Positions 37,081-47,312 of a stretch of DNA of 64,000 nt are shown here, one piece after another. Position numbers and translations under genes: made by a program. Position 1 is the first letter of the stretch. Each line of letters opens with the position of its first letter. The notes beneath the pieces are model-generated. The model searched no databases and was not told where the DNA came from. It was given only the letters and a program-made list of their open reading frames with translations. The DNA lies in the NCBI GenBank assembly GCA_035772785.1, contig JAOCPU010000073.1, forward strand, positions 1 to 64,000. Direction: 5' to 3'. Source of the DNA: Phlebiopsis flavidoalba. Taxonomy: Eukaryota > Basidiomycota > Agaricomycetes > Polyporales > Phanerochaetaceae.

Positions 37081-38517
37081 ATGACTGCGCCTCCCCCATT
37101 CCCCGAAGACGTCTCTACCCACCCCCCTCCTGGTGATTGATTACGAGCTCATCAAAAGCGGCGACCGTGAAGAGATTGACAAACTCTGGGAGGCTGCGAC
37201 GCAACTCGGCTTTTGGTAGTGCGTAATCACTCTCCATTCCCTGAAACCAGTTACAATAATACCCGTACAGCCTTAAGAACCATGGTGCAGATAAGGAAGT
37301 AGAAGCGATGTTTGAGATGGGCGGCGCAGCGACCATGGATCTGCCGCTGGAGGAGAAAATGAAGTTTGAACAAGGCGACCAGGGCCCTTCGGTGGGGTGA
37401 GTGAATCATCATCTCTTCCCATACCTTCATTGACGCCGTCGGCATTAGGTACAAAGCAGCCGGTGCCAACGCAGTTGACGAAACCGGCCTTCGGTGGGAC
37501 TCTGTCGAATATTTCAATGTGGCCAAAGGACGACGCTCTCGCTTGGCCCGAGGTCATTCACCGCACCTACCCCTCCACCTGCAATCGACGATCGTATGGA
37601 TTCTGCCGTCAAGAAAGACCATTTACCAAAAAGGCGGTCGAGGTCAACAACGCGATTCTGAGCGTTTTTAAACGACAAGCTCGGACTTCCGGAAGGAACG
37701 CTCACGAACCCTCCATGGGATGGACGACATCAGCTGCAGCGAGTCTCGGTGCATCAAGAAAGCGCCTTGTCGGGAACAGCCACCAGATCAGCAGGCACTT
37801 GGTGCGCATACCGACTTTGGTTCTCTCGTAAGCGAATTTTGCCCTGGCATGTACCACAGGTGGGCTGAAAAAACCGTCTCAGTCGTATGTTTCTTTGCAT
37901 CACAATATGATGGGCGGACTGCAGGTGTACCCGCCCGGCAAGAATCAATGGTACTACATCAAGGTAATGTTTTATCATGCCGGGACCCTGATGTTGTGAT
38001 CTCACTGTCTGCCGTACTAGCCTCTCGCTGGCCACGCCATCTGCAACGTCGGTGACGCTCTTGCACTCTTTAGCGGTGGAATCCTCCGCTCTAACATCCC
38101 ATCGTGTCGTGTCAGTCTAACTCCTTTCACTTCGAAATATTATGGTGTTAATCAGTCGCGTTTGGCGCAGCCCACCGCCAAAGGGACAAGCAGCCTTTGA
38201 ACGCTCGGTAGACCGGTCCCTTGTATTTTTCACCCGCCCCGCAAACGAGGTTCAGCTTCGCGCTCTAACTGACCAGAGTTCCATGATCGCAGATGCGGTC
38301 GCGAACTCAGCGGACCCGGACAAGTTCAACACCGGACAGACGGCCCAATCTTGGTACTTCCGCCGCACCAAATATCAGAGGGTCAAGAACCGAATTGTAT
38401 GGGCTGTGACATCTTCTCCATTGCGAACCTTGCGAGGCTAACCGCGTGGTCAATAGGTCCCGAAAGCTGGCACCCAGAGTCGTGGCACGGAGCACAACGA
38501 GCAGTAGAAAGCCTTCG
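37081..38517 (+). CDS. 2OG-Fe(II) oxygenase, isopenicillin N synthase-like
   Basis: Predicted non-haem iron dioxygenase using 2-oxoglutarate; the substrate is unknown. The N-terminus reads MTAPPPFPEDVSTH and, after one extra C in a C6 run, VIDYELIKSGDREEIDKLW and TQLGFW (the DIOX_N domain). Later come FEMGGAATMDLPLEEKMKFE, FNVAKDDALAWPEV and a helix around KAVEVNNAI. GAHTDFGS supplies the His-x-Asp iron ligands at about 37795-37818. GGLQVYPPGKNQWYYIKP and AGHAICNVGDALALFSGG follow, then NIPSCRV, where one extra C breaks the expected NIHRV with the third iron ligand. The end reads SRGTEHNEQ in a slipped frame, stopping at 38517. Several phase-consistent introns are present. At least three one-base insertions lie in homopolymers, which I take as consensus errors in a functional gene. 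It is convergent with the PaiB-like gene. Confidence 0.82.
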
Positions 38518-38674
38518 CCATCCGTCCGTCAAGGCGCATTGATCGCGGCTCCGTGAAATGCTCAACGTCAGAGAACTTGTACTTATCTAACAGTGATCAC
38601 AACTTGGAACGACTTTCCGCACGTGCATTCCCTGTTGTCTGCCTGGCAGAATGTCCCGACTCCATGTACCGATC

Positions 38675-39527
38675 TCACAGACCTCGCATGATTCCAATAA
38701 AAAAGGACAGCAATTCAATGTATCGACTAACGCCTGCAACTTCTTCTGCTTTGCACGTAAGCTCCGCCCTTTCCTTGACAGTATCCGCACCACTTGTGCT
38801 GTCTGCGGTGTTTAGAGCCTCATACCCAGCAATCACACCCTCCCTATCACCCTCGCCTCAACTCCTGGCTTATCTTCCATCGCCCGCCTATGTCCGTGAT
38901 TTCTATACCTCGATCCCAATGATCGCTTTCTTGAGTATGTCGATGTAGCTCGAGGGCGCATCGTCTACACTCCATGGACGATTGAATAGTTCATGACGCT
39001 CGTTTCTTGCGAACTGGGATAGATCGGACACCTGCTTAGACAGGAAAGTATCTGTCGCGGGGTCTTTAGCGTCGAAGTAGATGGTCGCGCGGCCATAGAC
39101 CTCGACGGGGCGGCATAAGTCCCAGGTAGGGACTACTTTCCCCGTGGCAGGTTTGGTCTCGGTGTAAAAATTTAGGGGTAACGTAGTGGTGTGCGGGTCC
39201 GTTTGAAAAGAATGAGGACGTCTTTCTGGAGACTTGGGGCGGTGCTCTGAGAGGACCCTTTCGTAAGGTCTCGATGATGGCTTTTTGGCATTTTCGCCTG
39301 CGGATTCGCCCCGCGCAATATGGTCCCCTCCAACTTGCCCAGCGTCCGCTCTCGCTCCCCTCGTCGGCGATGTCCAAGAGCGCCACACGGAATATGGCTC
39401 GACTGGAGAAAATGGTGGGACGAGGAGTCGATGGCAGTGGGTTAGGATTCCCAGTGGATTCTTGCTGGATTGACCGATGCGCAAGGTGGGAAGGTGATGC
39501 TCTGCGTGCACAGCTCGAAAGGTACAT
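38675..39527 (-). CDS. PaiB-like FMN-binding protein (FMN_bind_2 family)
   Basis: Read on the minus strand from ATG 39527, which gives MYLSSCARRA in one frame and FRAVHAEHHLPTLR in the next. The family pattern then unfolds over neighbouring frames: NPLGILT, IADEGSESGR, GDHIARGESAG, FQTDPHTT, then FYTETKPATGKVVPTWD, VYGRATIYFDAKDPATDTFL, QVSDLSQFA, RPWSVDDAPSSYIDILKKAI and IGIE. After a short break come ITDIGGRWKISQE and GDREGVIAGYEAL. This is the order of PaiB-type negative transcriptional regulators and flavin-binding relatives (about 220-250 residues). In fungi the biochemical role is not established. Several single-base slips divide the frame. The 3' limit at 38675 is the next in-frame stop and is uncertain. 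It ends about 160 bp from the convergent oxygenase. Confidence 0.75.
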
Positions 39528-39549
39528 GATGTGGAGACGCAAGTCTGCT

Positions 39550-40700
39550 GAAGCACCCGAGCCGCCGCGATTGCTGTAATCCGCTCGAAATGACTCGATC
39601 CAGGCTCACGGCTTCCGCGACTAGCGCGTGCATCAATGATGGCGCATCATGATCCGCACTGCCATTTTCAGGAGGCGCTTATCACCCCCTCCAGAGCGTT
39701 CCCCAATAATATTTACACCGATTTGCCGGAGACTCCGAGGACTCGACGCTCAGGAGCTTGCACCGCCATCAAACCACTCCCTCCGGTATGCTGCACGCCG
39801 ACTCCAGGCTATGGAAAATCTCTCTCGCAAACAGACGGTGAGTCGAATCCGCTTGTTTCCCACAATGATATACTTATCGAGGCAGAAGCACTTGTCGTCC
39901 ATTGCTTTTGTTGTGTTGAAACGTCAGTGTGGTAAGAACGACTTGACTCATGGTCCGTGGGATCGTTTTTGGTCGCCTAAGAACTCTTTTCCAGGCGTCT
40001 TCTCTTCTGCGAAAATGCGTATTTGTGTTGAACAGAAAATGCGTATTTGTGAACAGAAAATGCGTATTTGTGAACAGAAAATGCGTATTTTGTGAACAGA
40101 AAATGCGTATTTGTGAACATGCTGTGACTCGTGGAAGCAGTACCATACACCCTAGGTATGTGCGCGTTAATCTTATCTACACCACAAACCATGCGGAAAC
40201 GTTCCCCCAAAGACCTCTTCTTTGGGCACGGACGCTGGCACGCTTCAAACGAGCGTTCCGTCAGTAGAGTCTTGAACGCAAATATCCCTGAATGATGCTG
40301 CCCGGGACTGGCGGAGTCCGCAGTCGCACCGTGTGCGGCGCAAGTAGGTGCCGCGCCACGCTTGGTGAGCGAGCAGCGAGCGAGGGTTTCTCAGCTCGTG
40401 CGCAGGCTATGGTGCTGTCGAATCTTCACCATCTTCAAAACCTGCCGTCGGCATTGAGCTCTGACCGATAGCAGCACGTGTACCCTATGTCTACTTGCCT
40501 ATGGTCGCTGTGACTCGACGGGGAAGGAATGCGCCATACTCGTAGCGGTTTATACGTTCAGCCTGTGCAATGGCACCTGCGACCACCCTCTACTTATATC
40601 TTTCTTTGTTCACCCGATCTGATGCGGCGGCACATACCTGGCTCCTATTGGCTGGCCTCTACCACATCAGGCTATGGTTAGAGTTCCTTCCCCCGTCGCA
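39550..40700. other. Spacer with minisatellite, no recognised gene
   Basis: A plus-strand frame 39649-40095 runs through the 21-bp repeat but its upstream part shows no domain. I see no promoter or exon chain that would make it a gene. Confidence 0.4.
40012..40120. repeat. 21-bp minisatellite, five copies
   Basis: Unit AAAATGCGTATTTGTGAACAG. The first copy is expanded by three bases (GTGTTGAACAG), the fourth by one T, and the last ends AACAT. The 21-bp period keeps a frame reading KMRICEQ. Confidence 0.9.
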
Positions 40701-40718
40701 ATCGCGTCCGCGCCGAAT

Positions 40719-40724
40719 ATAAAG
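40719..40724 (+). promoter_or_regulatory. TATA box of C2H2 paralogue
   Basis: TATAAA 52-57 bp upstream of ATG 40776. Confidence 0.55.
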
Positions 40725-40775
40725 GTCAAACGCGGGCACTAACATACCTCTGCAGCAAGCCGCGACGCGTACGCA

Positions 40776-41470
40776 ATGTCGAGGGAAGGGGGTAGCAATC
40801 CCGGCAGACAAACAACGCCCACTTTACCTGGTATACGGGAAGTCTTCCCCGGTGGGTTATACTCGTCGCGAACCATACTTCACTTTTAAACTTTCCGAAG
40901 ATTTGTTCCCTGAGCCAGAAGAAGCCGATTCCACGGAGTCGAACCCTTCAAGGCCCGACCGCTCCCAATAATGAAATATCTGTCAGTTCTACTGTGCTGT
41001 ATTTCACTCAACGACTCTTCTCAATTTTGCCTGGAACAGATCGCTGAAGCAGAGCACGAACAAGCTGGAGATGACTCGCGACCGCATGCTTGTACGATAT
41101 GCGATCGGCGGTTCCGTAGGTACGATTCTTTCAAGTGGTCTCCACTACTTCTCTCATCACATCATCTCTAGGCGTGGCACTCTCGTCGCGCACATGTCCG
41201 CAGTCACACGCCACGGGGAGAAGCGTAAGCGAAATTCCATGTAAACTACACATCACCGAGTTGTTAAAACATAAATAGCATACCTCTGTACTGAACCAGG
41301 GTGTGGCAAAAGCTTTTCGATACGATCGAAACATGCTGCGTCATGCGCGAACCCACACTCGGGATACCACCGGCTCTACTAGTACATTAACGGCACAAAC
41401 ATCGCTGAGAGAGCAGTCCATCGAAATCATCAACCCCGGATACCACCACTGTCGCTCCATCGTTCGGTGA
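40776..41470 (+). CDS. C2H2 zinc-finger paralogue at the far end of the array
   Basis: Exon 1 (40776-40851) reads MSREGGSNPGRQTTPTLPGI then REVFP and ends in phase 1. Intron 40852-40900 gives DLFPEPEEADSTESNPSRPD. A further exon ends HACTICDRRFR with a phase-2 donor. The second half of finger 1 (RGTLVAHMSAVTRHGEK) is on a 53-nt exon instead of 47, so the two His are separated by six residues, an in-frame deviation from H-x3-H. Finger 2 follows a phase-1 intron as PYLCTEPGCGKSFSIRS. One extra A at 41329-41331 then shifts the frame, after which NMLRHARTHTRDTTGS continues to a stop at 41470. Another slip lies near 40965. It is probably a working gene with one consensus error, or a recently altered copy. 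The finger 1 spacing is real sequence, not a frameshift. Confidence 0.72.
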
Positions 41471-41479
41471 GGCGTCCCG

Positions 41480-42050
41480 GGATGACAAGCGCCGCCCTCC
41501 CCCCCTCGTTCCGGTTTACTCCCGTACCTCATATCATTCCCCAATCCCATTTACCACCAAGCTCTTACCAAACCGTCCAAGAAGCCAGCCTCAATTATTA
41601 TGCATCATGCACGGTTTTAAGCTACAGAGTGGCCCGTGCTCCATTTGCACGACACGTCTTAACTACGCCCGTTATTCCCATATTAATTCATCAAAATATA
41701 CTTACCATATTGCAAGGCTTTCAGCAACATGTACGACATATAATTATCCTCTATACACGACTCATCTCGTCTAGGTCAATCCTATTCCTTCTCAACTGTT
41801 TGCTTTGTTTCAAAAATTGCCAGGTCGTATATCTGCCTATTAGGCGCGAATAGATTAGACCTACTTATATTCCTAAAGTCCAAGTTCAATGATGATATTA
41901 TTACTCGCAGCGGCCGCCCTATATGTTTCTAGTCATACTCACTACATCGAGGGATACACACAATCATGGCGACAAGTTCTTCTCGGTGTTGGCATTGTAA
42001 AAGAAGTCGCAGCAAAGCCCTTCTGGCCTCTAGACTATCGATTAAATCAC
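41480..42050. other. AT-rich spacer
   Basis: A 128-codon plus-strand frame (41467-41853) is Ile/Leu/His-rich without domain. It probably represents the 3' flank of the C2H2 gene. Confidence 0.4.
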
Positions 42051-42665
42051 TGGTATCTATAGTCGAATCGCATCAAAGACGCTCGCATGAGCCCGCACTG
42101 TTTCCATACTTCGGCGTGCGACAACCAAATCCCCAGCCGTCAGGAGTATACGCAACGCCTTAGACTTTCTCCTCGGTGACCCCGACAAACCGCTGCCACA
42201 AATCACAAGAATTTTCCAATTCCCCCACGCGCACACACCACCGTCAGCAGTGACCAGGATGCGATGTAATCGTTGTCTTTGTCGAGTAAGAGACCGCCTC
42301 CACGACATGGACTCTGCGAGCCATAGAACACGTGTCGTCGCTCGCCAGCATACGAGTAGCAAATGACAAACTGGTGCCGTCCGAGACGGACGCGGTTCTC
42401 CCAATTCGTCATCCCATCCGGCACGAAAAGGCAACTGCCTCACAAACGGACCCATGGTGTTCCAGCAGCGTCACCAGCCACGCCCCATACGATGACTCAT
42501 CACAAACAGCCGGCGCGGTATGGTATTCGAGCCAAGTGAAAGAGACTGTAGCCCCCCCCCCCCCCCCCACACTCTGTATAATACCACCCCCCCCCCCTCA
42601 CCCCCCACCCCCCGAAAACATACCCCTTCACACCCCCAGTGCGCGCACTACCTCGCGCCCCCTCT

Positions 42666-42696
<31 letters not shown>

Positions 42697-43620
42697 TCCC
42701 CTTTCCCCCTCCCCGCTGCCGGCCCCCCTTCCCCTCCACACCCCCCCCCCCTGGCGGAAAGCGACGCTCCAGATCGCACCGGCTGTGGCCGTTCAAGGGT
42801 TGCGATCCGTACACCTGCTATGGGGTCCCAGACGAGCGCTCCAGAGACGGTGCAGGTCCACCAATATATGTGCTGTCCCGGCGAGAAACATGCACCGCTG
42901 ACGGACGTTCGGCGTCACGTGTTGCCTTGGAGGTTATCGGTCTCCGATACCCAACATGACGGATGTGTCCCATATCTTGATACATCCGTAGCGCTCGAGC
43001 CAGATGCCAAGCGGGAGGCGTCGGGGGAATACGCGACAAGACGGTGACGTCGGTTCGATGTTCTTCCTAGTTTCTTGACGATTTCCCCAGATTTCCCAGT
43101 GACATGACTCTCCAAACGATGACAGTCGTGTCAGAGGAGCCGGAGACGAGATTACTGTCCGTCCTGGAGAGAATGTGGTAGTCCATACAGAGTCCGTGTG
43201 TCCATTGTCCTCAAGCTCTAGAATGTGAGCCCCATCGTCCATTCGCCATATACTAATGGTGCAATCGTCCCAGGATATCGCGAGTAAGCTTCACATCGGG
43301 AGATACGGTTACGGATGACAACAACTCCATTCTCTTCGTTCTGTTCTTGAACGTAGCATGTGGCCAAGCGCAATGCGCCTGTACCTTGTGGCTGACGGGC
43401 CAAGGATCAATTTTCCCTCCACAAGAATAGCTGCCTGTACTTCTCCATCGGACAGACGATTGTTTCCACTGATCTGTGCGCCTATGCCCATCGTGATTGT
43501 GTGGCTCGCGCTATTGTCGGGCTATTGTCTCCGGGAAGGGACAACATCGCCGCTAGTTGCAATAATGTCAGACTTATTTGGGTCGACATTGAACTCATGC
43601 ATACCCTGATCCATTTCTGA
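42050..43620 (-). CDS. WD40-repeat protein, frame interrupted
   Basis: On the minus strand, WD40 signatures recur in shifting frames. They include IWRMDDGAHILELE followed by GHTDSVWTTTFSPGRT (about 43150-43250), YSPDASRLASGSS and CIKIWDTSVM (about 42970-43060), LVWDPIAGVRIATLE and AGAIWSVAFRQG (about 42760-42830), then EHHGSVCEAVAFS and GVAYTPDGW nearer 42150-42450. Each has the GH..V..V.FSPDG..LASGS..IWD layout, so at least four or five blades are present; a full propeller has about seven. C-rich tracts at 42550-42760 (G-rich on the coding strand) fall exactly where a blade should be, and may be an intron, a collapsed error or an insertion. The protein probably acts as a scaffold. It lies downstream of, and may be fused to, the gene at 43.9-45.2 kb. 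Confidence 0.7.
42550..42760. repeat. Poly-C tracts, low complexity
   Basis: Runs of 8-24 C are separated by short A/T-containing pieces. On the other strand this would be a set of G-runs able to form G-quadruplexes. The long plus-strand Pro-rich frames through here (for example PPPPPP runs) are translations of this tract. Confidence 0.85.
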
Positions 43621-43899
43621 TTACTTCTATACCGCACGGCTTAGTTGAACGGACGATAGTCTGCAAAGTCGGCCGACCACGATGTTCCCTGCTGGTATTA
43701 TCGTAGTCAATAGCCCATCTCTCTCTCCGAGAATAGTGTGCGCATACACTGTAAACAAGCCTGTGTGACATCTGCTGCTTCGGAAGCAATGGCAGTATCA
43801 ACGCTCTCATCTGACACACTTTGGATACTAGATTGACAAGAGGAAGAGAGGGCAAGACAAAGGTGAGACGCACCTCTAAAAATAATCGAGGCAGAATTT

Positions 43900-45161
43900 G
43901 TACTGGGTCTGATCGCTAGATCCACGGTCGGAATCAGACATCGAGTGATGTCAGAGCGTCTGAGCGCTTACCACATCGTAGCGGTCTCCTCGTCATCCAC
44001 ATGCCATTCCATCTACCATCCACCGCCATGTCAGGCCCTTCCATCAGGCTCATCAGGGAGTTTGATGCGCCGTCCAGCCGCCGCCTGGAGCTTGCGAGGC
44101 CCTATCCATCCGCGCTTCTGACGATAAGTCTTTGAACGACGATGCAGTGGTTTTTTCGACTTGATTGTTGGCCAGTGAGTGATCCACTCTGACGATGGTG
44201 ACTCGGCATGCTGATGTGGCTCATTATGACCTGCTTCATATGCGTCACCCCACCTGGCTATCGGAGAGCCTTTGTGTGTCTGTCTTCGCTGTTATCGTCG
44301 CGCTAGCGTTGCGCCAAAGCTCCAGCTGCCACGTTGGCGCCGGCGTTGAGGGACAAGTTGGAGTTGCTGAAGGCCGCGACTAGTCCACCCAGCGGTTTGT
44401 TTTTACGTTCCCCCACACGAACGCAATAATGTCTTCGCGATTCACGCGCAAGCCCTAGCTGGACCCGCGCATATTTGTACCACGACTCGTGGTTGTCAAG
44501 GATATACTCCACGATATGTTGCGTGACGATGATTTCCTTCTTGTGACCCCAGCTGTTGAGAACTAGTAGCGCTCCTTGCTCAGTCGCGCAACTGTACCCA
44601 AGATTCAAGCCACCACCCGCGCTGGGTCCTGCGGCGGAGCTGCCGTTGTTCACATTCAAGTTGGCGACCAGTAGTGAGGACATATTCAACATACATTGAT
44701 ATCTGTCCATCTTCTTCAACGAGACCATCGCTCTTGTAAGAGCCTGGAGTGAATGCCCTCCGAGTCAATCTGCCTGATCAAAGAATGCTGAATGGGAGAA
44801 GGTTCCTCGGATGGTGGAGGCCAGAATGCGACGGGAGGACTCGCCTGTCAAAACATTCAAGAGTCGGATAAAAGCACCGTCAAGAATGTATCCAATGTCA
44901 CAAAGTAATACTTCGCCAGTCTCCTGGGTTTTCCGGGTACCACAGCAGCGTGTCCTGTCACCAAGGGCGCCAAATTATTGGCGTAGACAACACTGGCCGA
45001 CTTTGAAGAGTAGAATATGAACATGCCGGGCTGTGATTATTCAGATACAAATGCATACAGTTTATGATAAACAGACTAACCTGTAGGACCCCAGTAAGAT
45101 GCGGGAGGAGACGAAGGGCTGTAACATGACACGACATCGATGTCGATGCGAGGTCTGTCAA
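43900..45161 (-). CDS. Uncharacterised basidiomycete family protein
   Basis: On the minus strand an exon reads PGMFIFYSSKSASVVYANNL then APLV after a 50-nt intron. In adjoining frames it continues DIGYILDGAFIRLLNVLTGE, MVSLKKMDRYQCMLNMSSLL, SAGGGLNLGYSCATEQGALL, VLNSWGHKKEIIVTQHIVEY and ILDNHESWYKYARVQLGLA, then VAAFSNSNLSL. A region near 44000-44100 reads GPRKLQAAAG and KLPDEPDG. I know this order (GY.LDGAF.RL.N ... EQGALLVL ... Y....SWY.YA) from hypothetical proteins common in agaricomycetes; no function has been assigned to my knowledge. The glycine-, serine- and asparagine-rich part is long. At least three frame slips occur. The start (45161) and the boundary with the WD40 gene are uncertain; one fused protein is possible. 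Confidence 0.65.
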
Positions 45162-45586
45162 CCCTTATATAACAGCCATCACGTGCTGAACAGCCATTCG
45201 AAGGCGCGGGAAGCGCCTCTCCCACATATCATTACTACCTGTGCGCAGAAAAGACTAGGACGATGTTACGTCCCCACCACCGGCACATCATGTTTAACTT
45301 CGACTGGCCGGAAGCTGGTGGAAGGTGAAGTCGGTATATAATAGTAATAGCGTATCGCTTACGCTTACGGCTGAGGGTATTTCACTTGTCATTATATGAG
45401 TGATGAGAAGGGAACAGATTGAATGTCAGAGATAAACGACTGTGCAGCCTTGGAACACGGTGCGCGAGTTAGAAAATGTGGCAGGAGACAAGGGACGCGC
45501 GTCTCGTGGCGTGAGAGCTCAACACAGCACGTGGCATATTGATGGCGCTCACCATTTGTAGAATCCCGCCTTTCGCACGTACCTCC

Positions 45587-46651
45587 ATGACGCTTCGCCC
45601 GCCCATCCGCGCCCTTCTCATTGACCTCTCGGGTAACCTCCATACAGGGTCGTCCCCGACGCCAGGAGCTGTAGATGCTTTATCTCGTCTTCGTCACACT
45701 ACCCCCGATGGTGCTTCAGAGCCCGTTGCCATTCCGATTCTGCAGCAATACCAGCAAAGAAGGTCGGAATGAACTCGAAGCAAGGCTGAGCGGGATGGGC
45801 TTCGCTCTCAAAAAGCAACTTCGATACGCAAGATGATGCTTTCGAGCACTGGAGGGAAAGAGATGTGGACGAGCTTGGGAGCCGTGAGTGCCCTCCTTGC
45901 GAAACGGGGGCTCAGTAGGCCATTCTGCCTCCTCGAACCCTCCGCACGAGATGAAATCCTCCGCGACCTTCAGGACACTGAAGCTACTACAGGAGAAGGG
46001 GCGGGTAAGTATTGATCTCTCTGACCGTGTCTGCTAAGAGGTCTATGTCTTCCAGACTACGACTCGGTCGTTATTGGTCTCGCTCCGTCTCTTCTCTCTT
46101 ATACGCACTTAAATACCGCTTTTCGCGTCCTACTCTCTTCGCCCTCGAAACCCTTCATCGCCACGCATAGAGCAAAGTACATCCGTGCAGCATCTGAGAC
46201 GAAAGATGGGCTTCTCAAGCTCGAGATTCGGCATCTCTGTCCCTTGGACCAGGACCGTTCGTAGCTGCTAATCGAAAATGCGAAGGTGTTACTGCTGAAT
46301 GTTGTTGGAAAGCCAAGCCGCGCATTCTTTGAGACTGTTATAGACAGTTTTGGGTTCGAGCACAGCTCCAATCGCTCACAGGAAGGCTCGCTTGGGGCTT
46401 CCAAGATCGCGATTGTGGGAGACGACGTAGAAGAAACCGACCTGGGCGGCGGAGCGGTAGAGTTAGGGCTGTGGCGAGTATTAGGTGCGTTAGCAATGGT
46501 TTTTTGTCGTTCCGAACGCTCACGCTGTGGTGCGGCAGTCAAGACAGGGAAGTACCGACCCGGAGATGAGAGCCGACCAGGAGTTGTGCCTCCAGACGAA
46601 GTCTTCGAAACCTTTGCAGACTTTGTGGATAGTCTCCTCCAACAAATCTGA
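45587..46651 (+). CDS. HAD-superfamily hydrolase, HDHD2-like
   Basis: Probable phosphatase of the NagD/HDHD2 branch. The N-terminus MTLRPPIRALLIDLSG NLH carries motif I (DLSGNLH, where DxxGTLH is usual) and SSPTPGAVDALSRLR. Then, across a slip, come SNTSKEGRNELEARLSGMGF (motif II region) and SSTGGKEMWTSLGAVSALLA, RGLSRPFCLLEPSARDEI, DYDSVVIGLAPS, and KPFIATHRAKYIRAASETKD with its GLLKLE extension. The C-terminal part has LLLNVVGKPSRAFFETVIDS then SKIAIVGDDVEETDLGGGAV (motif IV acidic cluster), and ends TGKYRPGDESRPGVVPPDEV plus FADFVDSLLQQI. Introns separate these blocks. Length and order match HDHD2 proteins of about 300 residues. Two or three frame slips are present. Confidence 0.85.
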
Positions 46652-46659
46652 ATCATGAT

Positions 46660-47230
46660 CTCGCATGTGTCAGGACGAATATGTGTGTACGAATGTCGTT
46701 TTTCGATGTGTTGCAGGCACTGATTATATGTAGATGTATGATAGAATTAGGAAAGTCCAATATAACATTGCTTTATTCTTCATCCAAGACCCAAAATCTG
46801 AATATGCTTCCCATGATGCTGTATGAACAGCGATTTGATCGCCGTCATCTTTCCCAAGGCACACTCTCAACCTTTTGTCCGGGAGAGGACCAATCGGCAA
46901 GCGCTGCAGCCAAGTATAAGCAAATTAGCAGGCGTGGGATTGCAAACGTTTTGCATTCAAAAAATGGTTTTCCACGGGCCTGCGCGCGGTTCACATGATG
47001 AAGCCCGCGTGTCAAGCCAATCATTCCAAGCGTGGTAAAAGGTAGACACATTGGCTACTATACCTTGTCTTAGACTAAAACGCGCTCTGGAAGATCCAGC
47101 TTATACGGGCTACTCCCCGCTCCCCATGTGATAGAAAGAGATGCTGTACATCACCGCTGACGAGTGAAAGAGTTTCAGTACTAGTCAATAGTACGTCTCA
47201 CTGTCACCCTTTAAGGCCGAAAAGGCACAT
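46660..47230. other. Intergenic spacer
   Basis: Between the HAD gene and the MetE-like gene. The openings here lack domains. GTGTGTACGAATG-type AT/GT-rich sequence right after the stop is probably 3' UTR. Confidence 0.45.
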
Positions 47231-47240
47231 TGGCCTAATG

Positions 47241-47247
47241 TATATAA
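47241..47247 (+). promoter_or_regulatory. TATA box of MetE-like gene 1
   Basis: TATATAA 66-72 bp upstream of ATG 47313, followed by a CTCTTACTTC pyrimidine-rich stretch. Confidence 0.6.
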
Positions 47248-47312
47248 GTCTCTTACTTCGTTACGGTGCCACCCACCCTACAGCCACCTCTTCCGTTATT
47301 CGGCCTCCAATC

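Noticed and set aside
40012..40120. CRISPR array
   Set aside because: The repeats are directly adjacent with no spacers, and the organism is a fungus; it is a minisatellite.
42332..43047. Pro-rich plus-strand frames over the poly-C tract
   Set aside because: They are antisense to clear WD40 signatures, and their Pro runs come only from the C homopolymers.
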